64,000 bases of DNA from Alkalimonas delamerensis (GTDB taxonomy: Bacteria; Pseudomonadota; Gammaproteobacteria; Enterobacterales; Alteromonadaceae), in contig NZ_JAUZVY010000007.1 of the NCBI RefSeq assembly GCF_030717955.1, positions 62,001-126,000 on the forward strand, written 5' to 3'. Below are positions 56,371 to 64,000 of this stretch, piece after piece; within the stretch, counting starts at the first letter, position 1; each line of letters starts with the position of its first letter. A program made the position numbers and the translations under genes. Below the pieces are notes generated by a model. The model saw only the letters and a list, made by a program, of their open reading frames with translations, searched no databases and was not told where the DNA came from.

Positions 56371-56771
56371 TGCTGGGATTTGATCAGCAGCAGTTGCCGC
56401 CGCATCTTTTTATCGGGTTTGGTTTCCGGGTGAGGCGCAAACAAGGAATTGGTTTTGCGCAACTCGGCGCGCTCTTGCCGCAAAGCCAGGCTTTGCTCGG
56501 TTTCCTGATACAGGGCCTGAGCCAGCGGTGCCGACAGGCGTTTTTCGGCCAGAGCCAGCACCTGGACTGTTTTTTCATCGAACCCTTGTGCCAATTTGAT
56601 GGTGGCACCGACCTCAACCAGCTTACTGGCTTTGCAGCGCTGACCGTTGTAGTGAACTTTACCGCCATCGATCATGCTTTTGGCCAGGGTGCGTGTTTTG
56701 TAAAAACGACAGGCCCAGAGCCATTTATCCAGTCGGACAGAGGGCGTTGTTTGACTTTGGCTGCTGTTCAT
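56367..56771 (-). CDS. hslR: Ribosome-associated heat-shock protein Hsp15
   Basis: About 134 residues. S4 RNA-binding domain (about 10-75) with VRLDKWLWACRFYKTRTLAKSM; basic C-terminal tail (KPDKKMRRQ). Binds free 50S subunits carrying nascent chains. The ATG at 56771 or the preceding one at 56774 is used, with AGAGG upstream; the TTG further up is rejected. Upstream of and coupled to hslO. Confidence 0.94.
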   Translation of the reverse strand: MNSSQSQTTPSVRLDKWLWACRFYKTRTLAKSMIDGGKVHYNGQRCKASKLVEVGATIKLAQGFDEKTVQVLALAEKRLSAPLAQALYQETEQSLALRQERAELRKTNSLFAPHPETKPDKKMRRQLLLIKSQQ

Positions 56772-56866
56772 CATAATCCTCTGGTTGTTGCTCAACTTCT
56801 GTTATACAGTAGGTCAGAATCAACCGGGTTGCGGTTAACGGGGTGTGAAAGTTTTTCGCGCCCCTT

Positions 56867-56883
56867 GTTGTCTGTACGACAAC
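56867..56883. promoter_or_regulatory. Palindrome upstream of the gsp operon
   Basis: GTTGTC-TGTAC-GACAAC, 40 bp before the gspC start codon, in the promoter region shared with divergent hslR. A possible regulator site; no regulator assigned. Confidence 0.35.
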
Positions 56884-56923
56884 TCAGTAAGATGAGCTGT
56901 CTCCTATTATAAGAATTTGACCG

Positions 56924-57841
56924 ATGAATTGGCAGTCCCTTTCGTTACAATTGAATCAATTTGCCCGGCATTTGCCGCAAAAGCAGCTCAGCCGGGTGCT
57001 GGCTGCCTTGTTGATTCTGCTGTTGGGGTACCTGTTGGCCCGTCTTAGCTGGCTATTGTTGCCACAGCCTGAAACCGATCCCTGGCAAGCGACAGCTGCT
57101 GTTCAGACTGGCAGCAGTCGCAGCAGTACCGACTTGCAACGTTTATTGAGCTTTTCTTTATTTGGCAAAGTTGATGCAGTGCCCGAGCGTCGACCTGAAC
57201 CGGTGGTGACTGAGGCGCCCAAAACCCGCCTCAACGTCAAATTGACCGGCCTGGTGGCTGGCAGTACACCGGATAGTGGCAGTGCGGTGATTGAAAGCCG
57301 TGGCACTGAACTGGCTTACCGGGTGGGTGACGACATTGAAGGCACCAATGCCAGCCTGCATCAGGTGTTTCCAGATCGGGTGCTGCTGCAGGTCGCCGGT
57401 CGTTTCGAAACTCTGATGCTTGATGGGGTGGAGTTTACCCGCATTGCGGAAGCCAATGTCGGCTTAGGACGTCAAGATGAAGAGCCGATGATGCAAAGCC
57501 CACTGGCGGAAGCGCCTGAGCTGGAGCAAGCGGAGCTGGCGGCACAGCGGGAAGCCATTCTGGCGGAGCCGACGCGCTTCTTCGATTTTATTCGGGTGAC
57601 GCCTCATCAGCCAGATGGTCAACTGCGAGGCTTTCGGTTAATGCCGGGCCGGGATCCTGGTTTATTTCAGCGGCTCGGCTTTCGACCCAATGATCTGGCG
57701 GTCGAGATCAACGGTATTCCGTTGACTGACCTGCAACAAGCCAATCAGGTTTTAGGGCAACTACGTGAAGCAACAGATGCTTCGGTGCGCATAGAACGGG
57801 ATGGGGAGCTGATCGACATTCAGTTCAACCTGTCCCAATAA
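56924..57841 (+). CDS. gspC: Type II secretion system protein C
   Basis: 305 residues. Inner-membrane helix at about 25-46, then the HR domain (about 75-165, LFGKVDAVPER...LTGLVAGSTPDSGSAVIE) that contacts the secretin, and a C-terminal PDZ-like domain (about 215-305, GRDPGLFQRLGFRPNDLAVEINGIPL). Connects the inner-membrane platform to GspD. First gene of the gsp operon, 14 bp before gspD. Confidence 0.94.
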   Translation: MNWQSLSLQLNQFARHLPQKQLSRVLAALLILLLGYLLARLSWLLLPQPETDPWQATAAVQTGSSRSSTDLQRLLSFSLFGKVDAVPERRPEPVVTEAPKTRLNVKLTGLVAGSTPDSGSAVIESRGTELAYRVGDDIEGTNASLHQVFPDRVLLQVAGRFETLMLDGVEFTRIAEANVGLGRQDEEPMMQSPLAEAPELEQAELAAQREAILAEPTRFFDFIRVTPHQPDGQLRGFRLMPGRDPGLFQRLGFRPNDLAVEINGIPLTDLQQANQVLGQLREATDASVRIERDGELIDIQFNLSQ

Positions 57842-57855
57842 TAACGATTCAGCAG

Positions 57856-59949
57856 ATGGTGATAGTCAAGATGCAGTCAGGGTCTCTTTTCGCGCGGTTT
57901 GGCCGCAAAGTTGCCGTATTTGGTTTGGCAGCAGCACTCAGCTTTTCCGTGCACAGCAACGACGAGGTGTTGTTCTCGCCCAATTTTCGTGGCACCGACA
58001 TCAATGAGTTTATCAACATAGTTGGCATGAACTTAGAGCGCACCATTATCGTGGAGCCGCAGGTTCGGGGCCGGGTCAATGTGCGCAGTCATGAAATGCT
58101 CAGCGCCGAGCAGTACTACCAATTCTTTTTGAATGTGCTGGAAGTCTACGGCTTTGCTGTGGTGGAAATGGAAAGCGGCATTTTAAAAGTAGTACGGGCC
58201 AAGGACGCTAAAACCTCCAACATTCCGGTGGTCGGTGATGACAACCCCGGCGTCGGCGATGAAATGGTGACCCGGGTGGTGCAGGTACGCAATGTCTCGG
58301 TGCGTGAATTGGCGCCCTTGTTGCGTCAGTTCAGCAATCAGGCTGGCAGTGGCCATGTGGTGAACTACGATCCATCCAATGTCATTATGATGACCGGTCC
58401 GGCAGCCGTGGTAAATCGATTGGTAGAGATTATCCAACGGGTTGACCGTGCCGGCGATCAGGAAGTGGAAATCATCCGGCTTAATTATGGCTCGGCCACC
58501 GAAATGGTGCGGGTGCTGGAAAGCATCTACCGCTCACAAGGTCGGGGCGAGCAGCCGGACTTTCTGATACCCCGTATCGTGGCGGACGATCGCACCAACA
58601 GTGTGGTGGTTAGTGGTGAGCCGCAGGCGCGGCAGCGGGTGGTTGATTTAGTGCGCAGGTTGGATGCCGAGCTTGAGACCAGCGGCAACACCCGGGTGTT
58701 TTACTTGAAATACGCCAAAGCTGAAGAGTTGGTGCCGGTGCTGAAAAGTGTTGGCGAAAGCATTGTCAGTGAAGCCAGTGGCTCGCAACAACAGCAAGGC
58801 CAGCCGCGGCGAAGCCCCCAGGGCCGGGGTGTCAGTATTGAATCCCATGCCGACAGCAATGCGCTCATCATTACTGCGCAACCGGATCTGTTGCGTTCGC
58901 TGGAAGAGGTGATCCGTCAGCTGGATATCCGCCGTGCTCAGGTGTTGGTCGAAGCCATTATTGTCGAGGTGTTCGATGGCAGTGGCACCGATCTGGGCGT
59001 ACAGTGGATCAACGAACATGGTGGTGGCACCAATTTCCGCTCCGGCAATGTGGTGCCGATAGTGGATGTCGCCGCCGGTGCGGCCGTTGCCTCGCAAATT
59101 ACCCGGGGCACCACCACCCGAACCCGTGATCCGAACACCGGTGAAATCATTGAGACACAAACGCCTGACTCCAACCGGGACTATTCGGTGCTGGCTCAAT
59201 CGCTGCAGGGACTCAATGGCGCCATGCTGGGCATTTACCAGGGCAACTGGGCAGCCTTGCTGCAAGCGGTTCGGACCAGCACCAGTTCCAATATTCTGGC
59301 CACGCCGCACATCACCACCATGGACAACCAGGAAGCCTTTTTTCTGGTGGGGCAGGAAGTACCGGTGATTACCGGCTCGACCGTTGGCTCCAACAACACC
59401 AACCCCTTCCAGCAGGTCAACCGACAGGAAGTGGGCATCAAGCTGAAAGTGACGCCGCAAATCAATGAAGGGGACGCGGTGCAGCTGATGATTGAACAGG
59501 AAGTCTCCAGCATTGGTGGCGCCACGGCGGTGGATATCACCATCAACAAACGGGAAATCCGTACCTCGGTGATGGCCGACGATGGCGCCGTGGTGGTGCT
59601 GGGTGGTCTGATTGATGAGGACGTGCAGGAAAGTGTCTCCAAGGTGCCGCTGCTTGGCGATATTCCGGTGTTGGGGCATTTGTTCAAGTCCACCAGCGTC
59701 AGCAAACGCAAGCGCAACCTGATGGTCTTTATCCGGGCTTCCATTGTGCGGGATGGCGCTACCATGTCGGACATCAGTCAGCGCAAATACAATTACATTC
59801 GGGCCGAGCAGTTAATCCGCGATGAGCGGGGGATCCCACTGATGCCCCGGACGCCGCAAACCGTGCTGCCCGATTGGGACGATAGCCTGATTCTGCCGCC
59901 CAGCTTTAACGAGTACCTGCAGCAGCAACAAAAAGGGAAGCGTGACTGA
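57856..59949 (+). CDS. gspD: Type II secretion system secretin GspD
   Basis: 697 residues forming the outer-membrane channel. Signal peptide (about 1-34), N0 domain (FSPNFRGTDINEFINIVGM), N1-N3 repeats (about 130-330) and a secretin core with the signature region VPLLGDIPVLGHLFKS and KLKVTPQINEGDAVQLMI. A Gly/Gln-rich loop (about 313-325) lies in N3, a common spot for variability. Either the ATG at 57856 or that at 57871 may start it; no strong ribosome site. Coupled to gspE by a one-base overlap. Confidence 0.96.
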   Translation: MVIVKMQSGSLFARFGRKVAVFGLAAALSFSVHSNDEVLFSPNFRGTDINEFINIVGMNLERTIIVEPQVRGRVNVRSHEMLSAEQYYQFFLNVLEVYGFAVVEMESGILKVVRAKDAKTSNIPVVGDDNPGVGDEMVTRVVQVRNVSVRELAPLLRQFSNQAGSGHVVNYDPSNVIMMTGPAAVVNRLVEIIQRVDRAGDQEVEIIRLNYGSATEMVRVLESIYRSQGRGEQPDFLIPRIVADDRTNSVVVSGEPQARQRVVDLVRRLDAELETSGNTRVFYLKYAKAEELVPVLKSVGESIVSEASGSQQQQGQPRRSPQGRGVSIESHADSNALIITAQPDLLRSLEEVIRQLDIRRAQVLVEAIIVEVFDGSGTDLGVQWINEHGGGTNFRSGNVVPIVDVAAGAAVASQITRGTTTRTRDPNTGEIIETQTPDSNRDYSVLAQSLQGLNGAMLGIYQGNWAALLQAVRTSTSSNILATPHITTMDNQEAFFLVGQEVPVITGSTVGSNNTNPFQQVNRQEVGIKLKVTPQINEGDAVQLMIEQEVSSIGGATAVDITINKREIRTSVMADDGAVVVLGGLIDEDVQESVSKVPLLGDIPVLGHLFKSTSVSKRKRNLMVFIRASIVRDGATMSDISQRKYNYIRAEQLIRDERGIPLMPRTPQTVLPDWDDSLILPPSFNEYLQQQQKGKRD

Positions 59950-61478
59950 TGAGCGAGTTGTTGTCAGAATCGATCGACAACCCGCAGGACGAGGTGCAGC
60001 CGGTCAGTACCCGCATCCGGTTGCCATTCTCCTTTGCCAAACGGCATGCGGTCTTGTTGCAGCAATTGCCCGAAGGCTTTTTGTTGTCGGTGCAACCGGC
60101 TACCCGCCCAGAAGCCGTGCAGGAAGTGCGGCGCATGCTGGGCGAGCCCTTTCGTATTCAGAAGCTCTCTGGCGAGGCCTTTGAAAACTTGTTGGAGGCC
60201 AGTTATCAGCGCGATTCATCCGAAGCGCAGCAGATCATGCAGGACATTGGCAACGAGGTGAATCTGGCTTCGTTGGCAGAGGATATTCCGGAAACCGAAG
60301 ATCTGCTGGATAACGAAGACGATGCGCCCATCATTAAGCTGATCAATGCCATGTTGGGCGAAGCCATCAAGCTGGGCGCGTCCGATATTCATGTCGAAAC
60401 CTTCGAAAAAGCCTTGGTGGTGCGTTTTCGGGTCGATGGCATTTTGCGCGAGGTGCTGCGGCCAAACCGCAAGCTCTCCAGTTTGCTGGTATCGCGGATC
60501 AAGGTCATGGCCAAACTGGACATCGCGGAAAAACGGGTGCCGCAAGATGGCCGTATCAGCCTGAAAATTGCTGGTCGGGCAGTCGATGTGCGGGTATCGA
60601 CCATGCCATCCAGCTATGGCGAGCGGGTGGTACTGCGTCTGCTTGACAAAAATACCTCCCATCTGAATCTGGCCGATCTGGGCATGACACCGGCGATTCA
60701 GCAGCAATTTTCCCAATTGATTTTAAAGCCGCACGGCATCTTGCTGGTTACCGGGCCAACCGGTTCGGGTAAAAGTACCACTTTGTACGCCGGTTTAACC
60801 GAGATCAACACCAAAGACCGCAACATTCTGACGGTGGAAGATCCGATTGAATACGAACTGGAAGGCATCGGCCAGACTCAGGTCAACCCCAAGGTCAATA
60901 TGACCTTCGCCCGCGGCTTGCGTGCCATTTTGCGGCAAGACCCGGATGTGGTGATGGTCGGTGAAATTCGCGATCTCGAAACCGCGCAAATCGCGGTGCA
61001 GGCCAGTTTAACCGGCCATTTGGTGATGTCGACCCTGCATACCAATACTGCAGCGGGCGCCATCACCCGGCTGGAAGACATGGGCATTGAGCCTTTCTTG
61101 TTGTCGTCCAGTTTGCTTGGGGTGTTGGCACAGCGCCTGGTGCGAACCTTGTGCCCACACTGCAAAGAGGCTCATCAGCCGGACAAGGAAGAGCGCAAAC
61201 TGCTCGGTGTGCAAAAGAAAGACGAGGCCATTATTTACCGGGCTACTGGCTGCGAGCACTGCAACTTTACCGGCTACCGCGGCCGGACCGGCATTCATGA
61301 ACTGCTGGTGATAGACGATCACAGTCGGGAAATGATCCACAACAGAGCGGGTGAACAGAGCATTGAAAAGTACATCCGGCCAAACTGTCCCAGCATTCGC
61401 CGGGATGGCTTCGACAAAGTGCTGGCAGGCTTAACCACGCTGGAAGAAGTGCTGCGGGTGACCCGTGAGGATATCTAG
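59949..61478 (+). CDS. gspE: Type II secretion system ATPase GspE
   Basis: 509 residues. N-terminal domain that binds GspL, then a PilB-type ATPase: Walker A GPTGSGKST at about 268-276, Asp box TVEDPIEYE, Walker B MVGEIRDLETA, His box TLHTN. A zinc-binding tetracysteine is formed by CPHC (about 401-404) and CEHC (about 434-437). Powers pseudopilus assembly. Overlaps gspF by one base. Confidence 0.97.
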   Translation: MSELLSESIDNPQDEVQPVSTRIRLPFSFAKRHAVLLQQLPEGFLLSVQPATRPEAVQEVRRMLGEPFRIQKLSGEAFENLLEASYQRDSSEAQQIMQDIGNEVNLASLAEDIPETEDLLDNEDDAPIIKLINAMLGEAIKLGASDIHVETFEKALVVRFRVDGILREVLRPNRKLSSLLVSRIKVMAKLDIAEKRVPQDGRISLKIAGRAVDVRVSTMPSSYGERVVLRLLDKNTSHLNLADLGMTPAIQQQFSQLILKPHGILLVTGPTGSGKSTTLYAGLTEINTKDRNILTVEDPIEYELEGIGQTQVNPKVNMTFARGLRAILRQDPDVVMVGEIRDLETAQIAVQASLTGHLVMSTLHTNTAAGAITRLEDMGIEPFLLSSSLLGVLAQRLVRTLCPHCKEAHQPDKEERKLLGVQKKDEAIIYRATGCEHCNFTGYRGRTGIHELLVIDDHSREMIHNRAGEQSIEKYIRPNCPSIRRDGFDKVLAGLTTLEEVLRVTREDI

Positions 61479-62698
61479 TGGCAGCTTTTAGTTATCAGGC
61501 CCTCGACAGTCGCGGTAAAAAGAGCAAAGGGGTGCTGGAAGCCGACAATGCGCGCCAGGCCAGACAACTGCTGCGCGAACGCAAACTGACGCCGCTCAGT
61601 GTGGACTTGGCTGCCAATCAGGAAAAAACCTCGGCCAGTCGCCGCAGCTTTTTCAAGCGCTCGATTCCTACCGCCGATTTAGCCTTGATCACCCGTCAGC
61701 TGGCAACCCTGGTTGCAGCGGCATTGCCGATTGAAAATGCCTTGCTGGCCGTGGCCGAGCAATGCGAAAAGCCGCGGTTGAAAAACATGCTGATGGGGGT
61801 GCGCTCCAAGGTGGTCGAAGGCTACAGTCTGGCCGAAGGTCTGGCTGAATTTCCGCATGTGTTTGATCATCTGTACCGCTCCATGGTGGCCGCCGGTGAA
61901 AAATCGGGCCATTTGGACCAGGTACTCAACCGGCTGGCGGATTACACCGAGCAGCGGCAGCATATGCGCAATCAAATTCTGATGGCGTCGATTTACCCTG
62001 TGGTGATGGTGATCGTGGCCCTGGCGGTGATTGCCATTTTACTGGCGGCCGTGGTACCGCAAATCACCGAGCAGTTCGAGTACATGGGGCAGCAGTTGCC
62101 AGCCTTAACCCGTTTTATGATCAGTGCCAGCGATTGGGTGCGTGATTACGGAATTTGGGCCTTACTCGGGATATTATTGCTGGCGGTGCTGGTCGAACGA
62201 TTATTGCGCCGGCCAGACATGCGTTTTCGCTACGATCGCTTTTTACTGCACAGTGCTGTGCTCGGCAAAGTGATCCGCAGCATCAATACCGCCCGTTTTG
62301 CCCGGACCTTAAGTATTTTAAATGCCAGTTCCGTGCCCTTGCTTGAAGCCATGCGCATCAGTGGCGATGTGCTTGGCAACAGCTACATGAAACAGGCGGT
62401 GGCGGATGCAACTTTGCGGGTGCGGGAAGGCAGTTCGCTGCGTAATGCACTGGAGCAAACCAAGTTGTTTCCGCCGATGATGCTGCACATGATCGCCAGC
62501 GGCGAGAAAAGCGGTCAGTTGGACAGCATGCTGATCCGCACGGCGGATACGCTGGATCGGGAATTTGAAATGACCATGACGGTCACACTGGAAATTTTTA
62601 AACCTGTGGTGGTGATCACCCTGGCGATTCTGGTGTTTTTGATTGTCTTGGCCATTTTGCTGCCAATTTTAGAACTTAATCATATGGTAGGTGGGTAA
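61478..62698 (+). CDS. gspF: Type II secretion system inner-membrane protein GspF
   Basis: 406 residues: two cytoplasmic GspF repeats (about 60-190 and 265-385; FKRSIPTADLALITRQLATL is the first, RSINTARFARTLSILNASS the second), each followed by membrane helices (three in all). Starts with GTG overlapping the gspE stop. Polytopic platform protein. Confidence 0.96.
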   Translation: MAAFSYQALDSRGKKSKGVLEADNARQARQLLRERKLTPLSVDLAANQEKTSASRRSFFKRSIPTADLALITRQLATLVAAALPIENALLAVAEQCEKPRLKNMLMGVRSKVVEGYSLAEGLAEFPHVFDHLYRSMVAAGEKSGHLDQVLNRLADYTEQRQHMRNQILMASIYPVVMVIVALAVIAILLAAVVPQITEQFEYMGQQLPALTRFMISASDWVRDYGIWALLGILLLAVLVERLLRRPDMRFRYDRFLLHSAVLGKVIRSINTARFARTLSILNASSVPLLEAMRISGDVLGNSYMKQAVADATLRVREGSSLRNALEQTKLFPPMMLHMIASGEKSGQLDSMLIRTADTLDREFEMTMTVTLEIFKPVVVITLAILVFLIVLAILLPILELNHMVGG

Positions 62699-62699
62699 C

Positions 62700-63119
62700 A
62701 TGAACAAACAACGTGGCTTTAGCTTATTGGAACTGATGGTGGTGATTGTCATTTTGGGCATCATCGCCAGTTTGGTGGTGCCCAATGTGATGGGTAACAA
62801 AGAAGAGGCCGATCGGCAAAAAGCGGTGGTCGATATTCAGCAGCTGGAAAACGCATTGGATATGTACCGGCTTCGTAATGGTTTTTACCCGACCACAGAG
62901 CAAGGTTTGCGTGCTTTGGTCGAACCCGCCACTATGGAACCGGTGCCGCGTTCCTTCCCGGAAGGTGGCTTTATCCGTCGCTTGCCGCGCGATCCCTGGG
63001 GGCAAGACTATCAACTGGTTAGCCCGGGACAGTATGGACGAATTGATGTCTTTAGCATGGGGCCGGATGGCATTCCAGGCACCGATGACGACATCGGCAA
63101 CTGGGACATCGACAACTAA
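62700..63119 (+). CDS. gspG: Type II secretion system major pseudopilin GspG
   Basis: 139 residues. Prepilin cleavage motif KQRG/FSLLELMVVIVILGI, followed by the hydrophobic helix and the globular domain with the GspG signature YPTTEQGLRALVEP and a calcium-site-like tail (DGIPGTDDDIGNWD). The ATG at 62700 is chosen over a GTG at 62691. Main fibre subunit. Confidence 0.97.
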   Translation: MNKQRGFSLLELMVVIVILGIIASLVVPNVMGNKEEADRQKAVVDIQQLENALDMYRLRNGFYPTTEQGLRALVEPATMEPVPRSFPEGGFIRRLPRDPWGQDYQLVSPGQYGRIDVFSMGPDGIPGTDDDIGNWDIDN

Positions 63120-63133
63120 AGGCATTGGCTCCG

Positions 63134-63724
63134 ATGCATGCATCCCGGCGATCCGAGGCAGGCTTTACCCTGCTGGAAATCATGCTAGTGATGGCACTGC
63201 TTGCGGTGGTGGTGGCCGTTGTGCTGGTGAATTACTCCGGCGATAGCCGGGATGATAAGCTGAAACAAGAAGCCTACCGTTTTCAGCAACTGTTTCATTA
63301 CGCTGCCGAAACCGCCTTGATGCGTCAACAAGAGTGGGGCGTGTTGGTAAAGCCCGATGGTTACAAGTTTTTGGTTTATCTGCCGGACAAAGATCTGTGG
63401 CAGCCGGTGGAAACGCCGGCGTCTTTGGCCTGGCATCAACTGCCTGAGCAGCAGCAACTGCAACTGGAATTGGAAGGTTTGCCCTGGCAGCAAGACAGCT
63501 TGCTCGGGGCTTTGAATGCCCAGCGGGAGCGGTTGGAACATCTGCAGACAGATGACGAAGAAGAAGCGGTATTGCCGCATATTTTTATCCTGTCCTCCGG
63601 TGAAATTACCCCTTTTGAGTTGCTGTTTCAGGATGAAAGTCAGCGTCCTTTTTGGTACCTGCAGCTGCGGGGGGAGTTTAGCATTCCGCTGCTGCGGACA
63701 GAGCTGCTGGACAGGGCACCATGA
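63134..63724 (+). CDS. gspH: Type II secretion system minor pseudopilin GspH
   Basis: 196 residues with prepilin peptide RSEAG/FTLLEIMLVMALLAV and a soluble domain rich in Glu and Gln (LPEQQQLQLELEGLPWQQ). A 15-bp gap after gspG; the stop overlaps the gspI start (ATGA). The length and position between gspG and gspI favour GspH. Confidence 0.93.
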   Translation: MHASRRSEAGFTLLEIMLVMALLAVVVAVVLVNYSGDSRDDKLKQEAYRFQQLFHYAAETALMRQQEWGVLVKPDGYKFLVYLPDKDLWQPVETPASLAWHQLPEQQQLQLELEGLPWQQDSLLGALNAQRERLEHLQTDDEEEAVLPHIFILSSGEITPFELLFQDESQRPFWYLQLRGEFSIPLLRTELLDRAP

Positions 63725-64000
63725 TGCGCCGGGGTTTTAGCCTGATCGAGGTGCTGTTTGCCTTGGCGATTTTTGCCACTGCTGGCTTGGCGGTGATGCG
63801 TACCGTGACCGAACACATCCGCGCTGTGGCCTGGCTGGAAGACATGACCTTTGCCAGCTATGTGGCCGCCAACCAACTGGTGTTGTTGCAGTTGGAAACC
63901 AGCTGGCCGCCGTCTGAACAAAGCCGTGGTGAAGTCGAGATGGCCAACCGGACCTGGCTCTGGCAGCAGCAGGTGAGCCAGGTGGCCGATGATGATCTGC
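63721..64000 (+). CDS. gspI: Type II secretion system minor pseudopilin GspI (3' partial)
   Basis: Runs off the right edge; about 93 residues visible. Prepilin motif MMRRG/FSLIEVLFALAIFATAG with the Glu at +5, then AVMRTVTEHIRAVAWLEDMTFASYVAANQ, the helix typical of GspI (normally about 120-130 residues). ATG at 63721 overlaps the gspH stop; a second ATG at 63724 is possible. Confidence 0.92.
   Translation, partial: MMRRGFSLIEVLFALAIFATAGLAVMRTVTEHIRAVAWLEDMTFASYVAANQLVLLQLETSWPPSEQSRGEVEMANRTWLWQQQVSQVADDDL

Overview
The window is a gene-dense piece of a gammaproteobacterial chromosome. Gene content and order (tesB/plsB next to lexA, trxA-rho divergent from rhlB-gppA, ubiE-ubiJ-ubiB-tatABC, a caa3-like cox cluster, nfuA/comF/bioH, ompR-envZ, hslRO, gsp) point to the Alteromonadales and most resemble Rheinheimera/Alkalimonas-type bacteria; the genus is inference. 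I see no tRNA, rRNA, insertion sequence, prophage or CRISPR array. Both edges cut genes: an aminotransferase at the left and gspI at the right.

Layout. 1-4333: methionine-type aminotransferase, omega-amidase, a lipoprotein, cdd and deoA (methionine salvage and pyrimidine nucleoside salvage). 4392-9088: rho and trxA facing rhlB-gppA, followed by a GNAT enzyme and a membrane protein. 10185-18395: an accessory catabolic locus with an exported MetX-like hydrolase, a type 2 polyhydroxyalkanoate depolymerase-like enzyme, a divergent TetR regulator, a TonB-dependent receptor, an SCP2-type thiolase and an acyl-CoA ligase. Three copies of one palindromic operator lie before its two transcription units. 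18410-25823: hemB, a GGDEF protein, tatD, a small exported protein, tatCBA, ubiB, ubiJ and ubiE, all on the minus strand. 25908-30763: a second GGDEF protein, a DUF885 peptidase-like lipoprotein, a small protein, an EVE-domain protein and tesB. 30766-34112: plsB and SOS-controlled lexA. 34454-42721: cytochrome c oxidase (coxB with fused cytochrome c, coxA, ctaG, coxC) and its assembly factors (DUF2909, SURF1, a CxxxC protein, ctaA, ctaB, SCO). 42762-50019: polysaccharide deacetylase, nfuA, an M14 peptidase, comF, bioH, a minimal flagellar-rod-like protein and a SprA-like zincin. 50036-56774: tex, greB, a tiny lipoprotein, ompR-envZ and hslO/hslR. 56924-64000: gspCDEFGHI, type II secretion.

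The most unusual content is (a) the TetR-controlled locus at 10185-18395, which reads as a candidate uptake and degradation pathway for an ester polymer or its oligomers, (b) a 190-bp intergenic region at 47121-47311 built from consecutive hairpins, and (c) two families of short dispersed intergenic repeats, one of which supplies the stop codons of both tesB and plsB.
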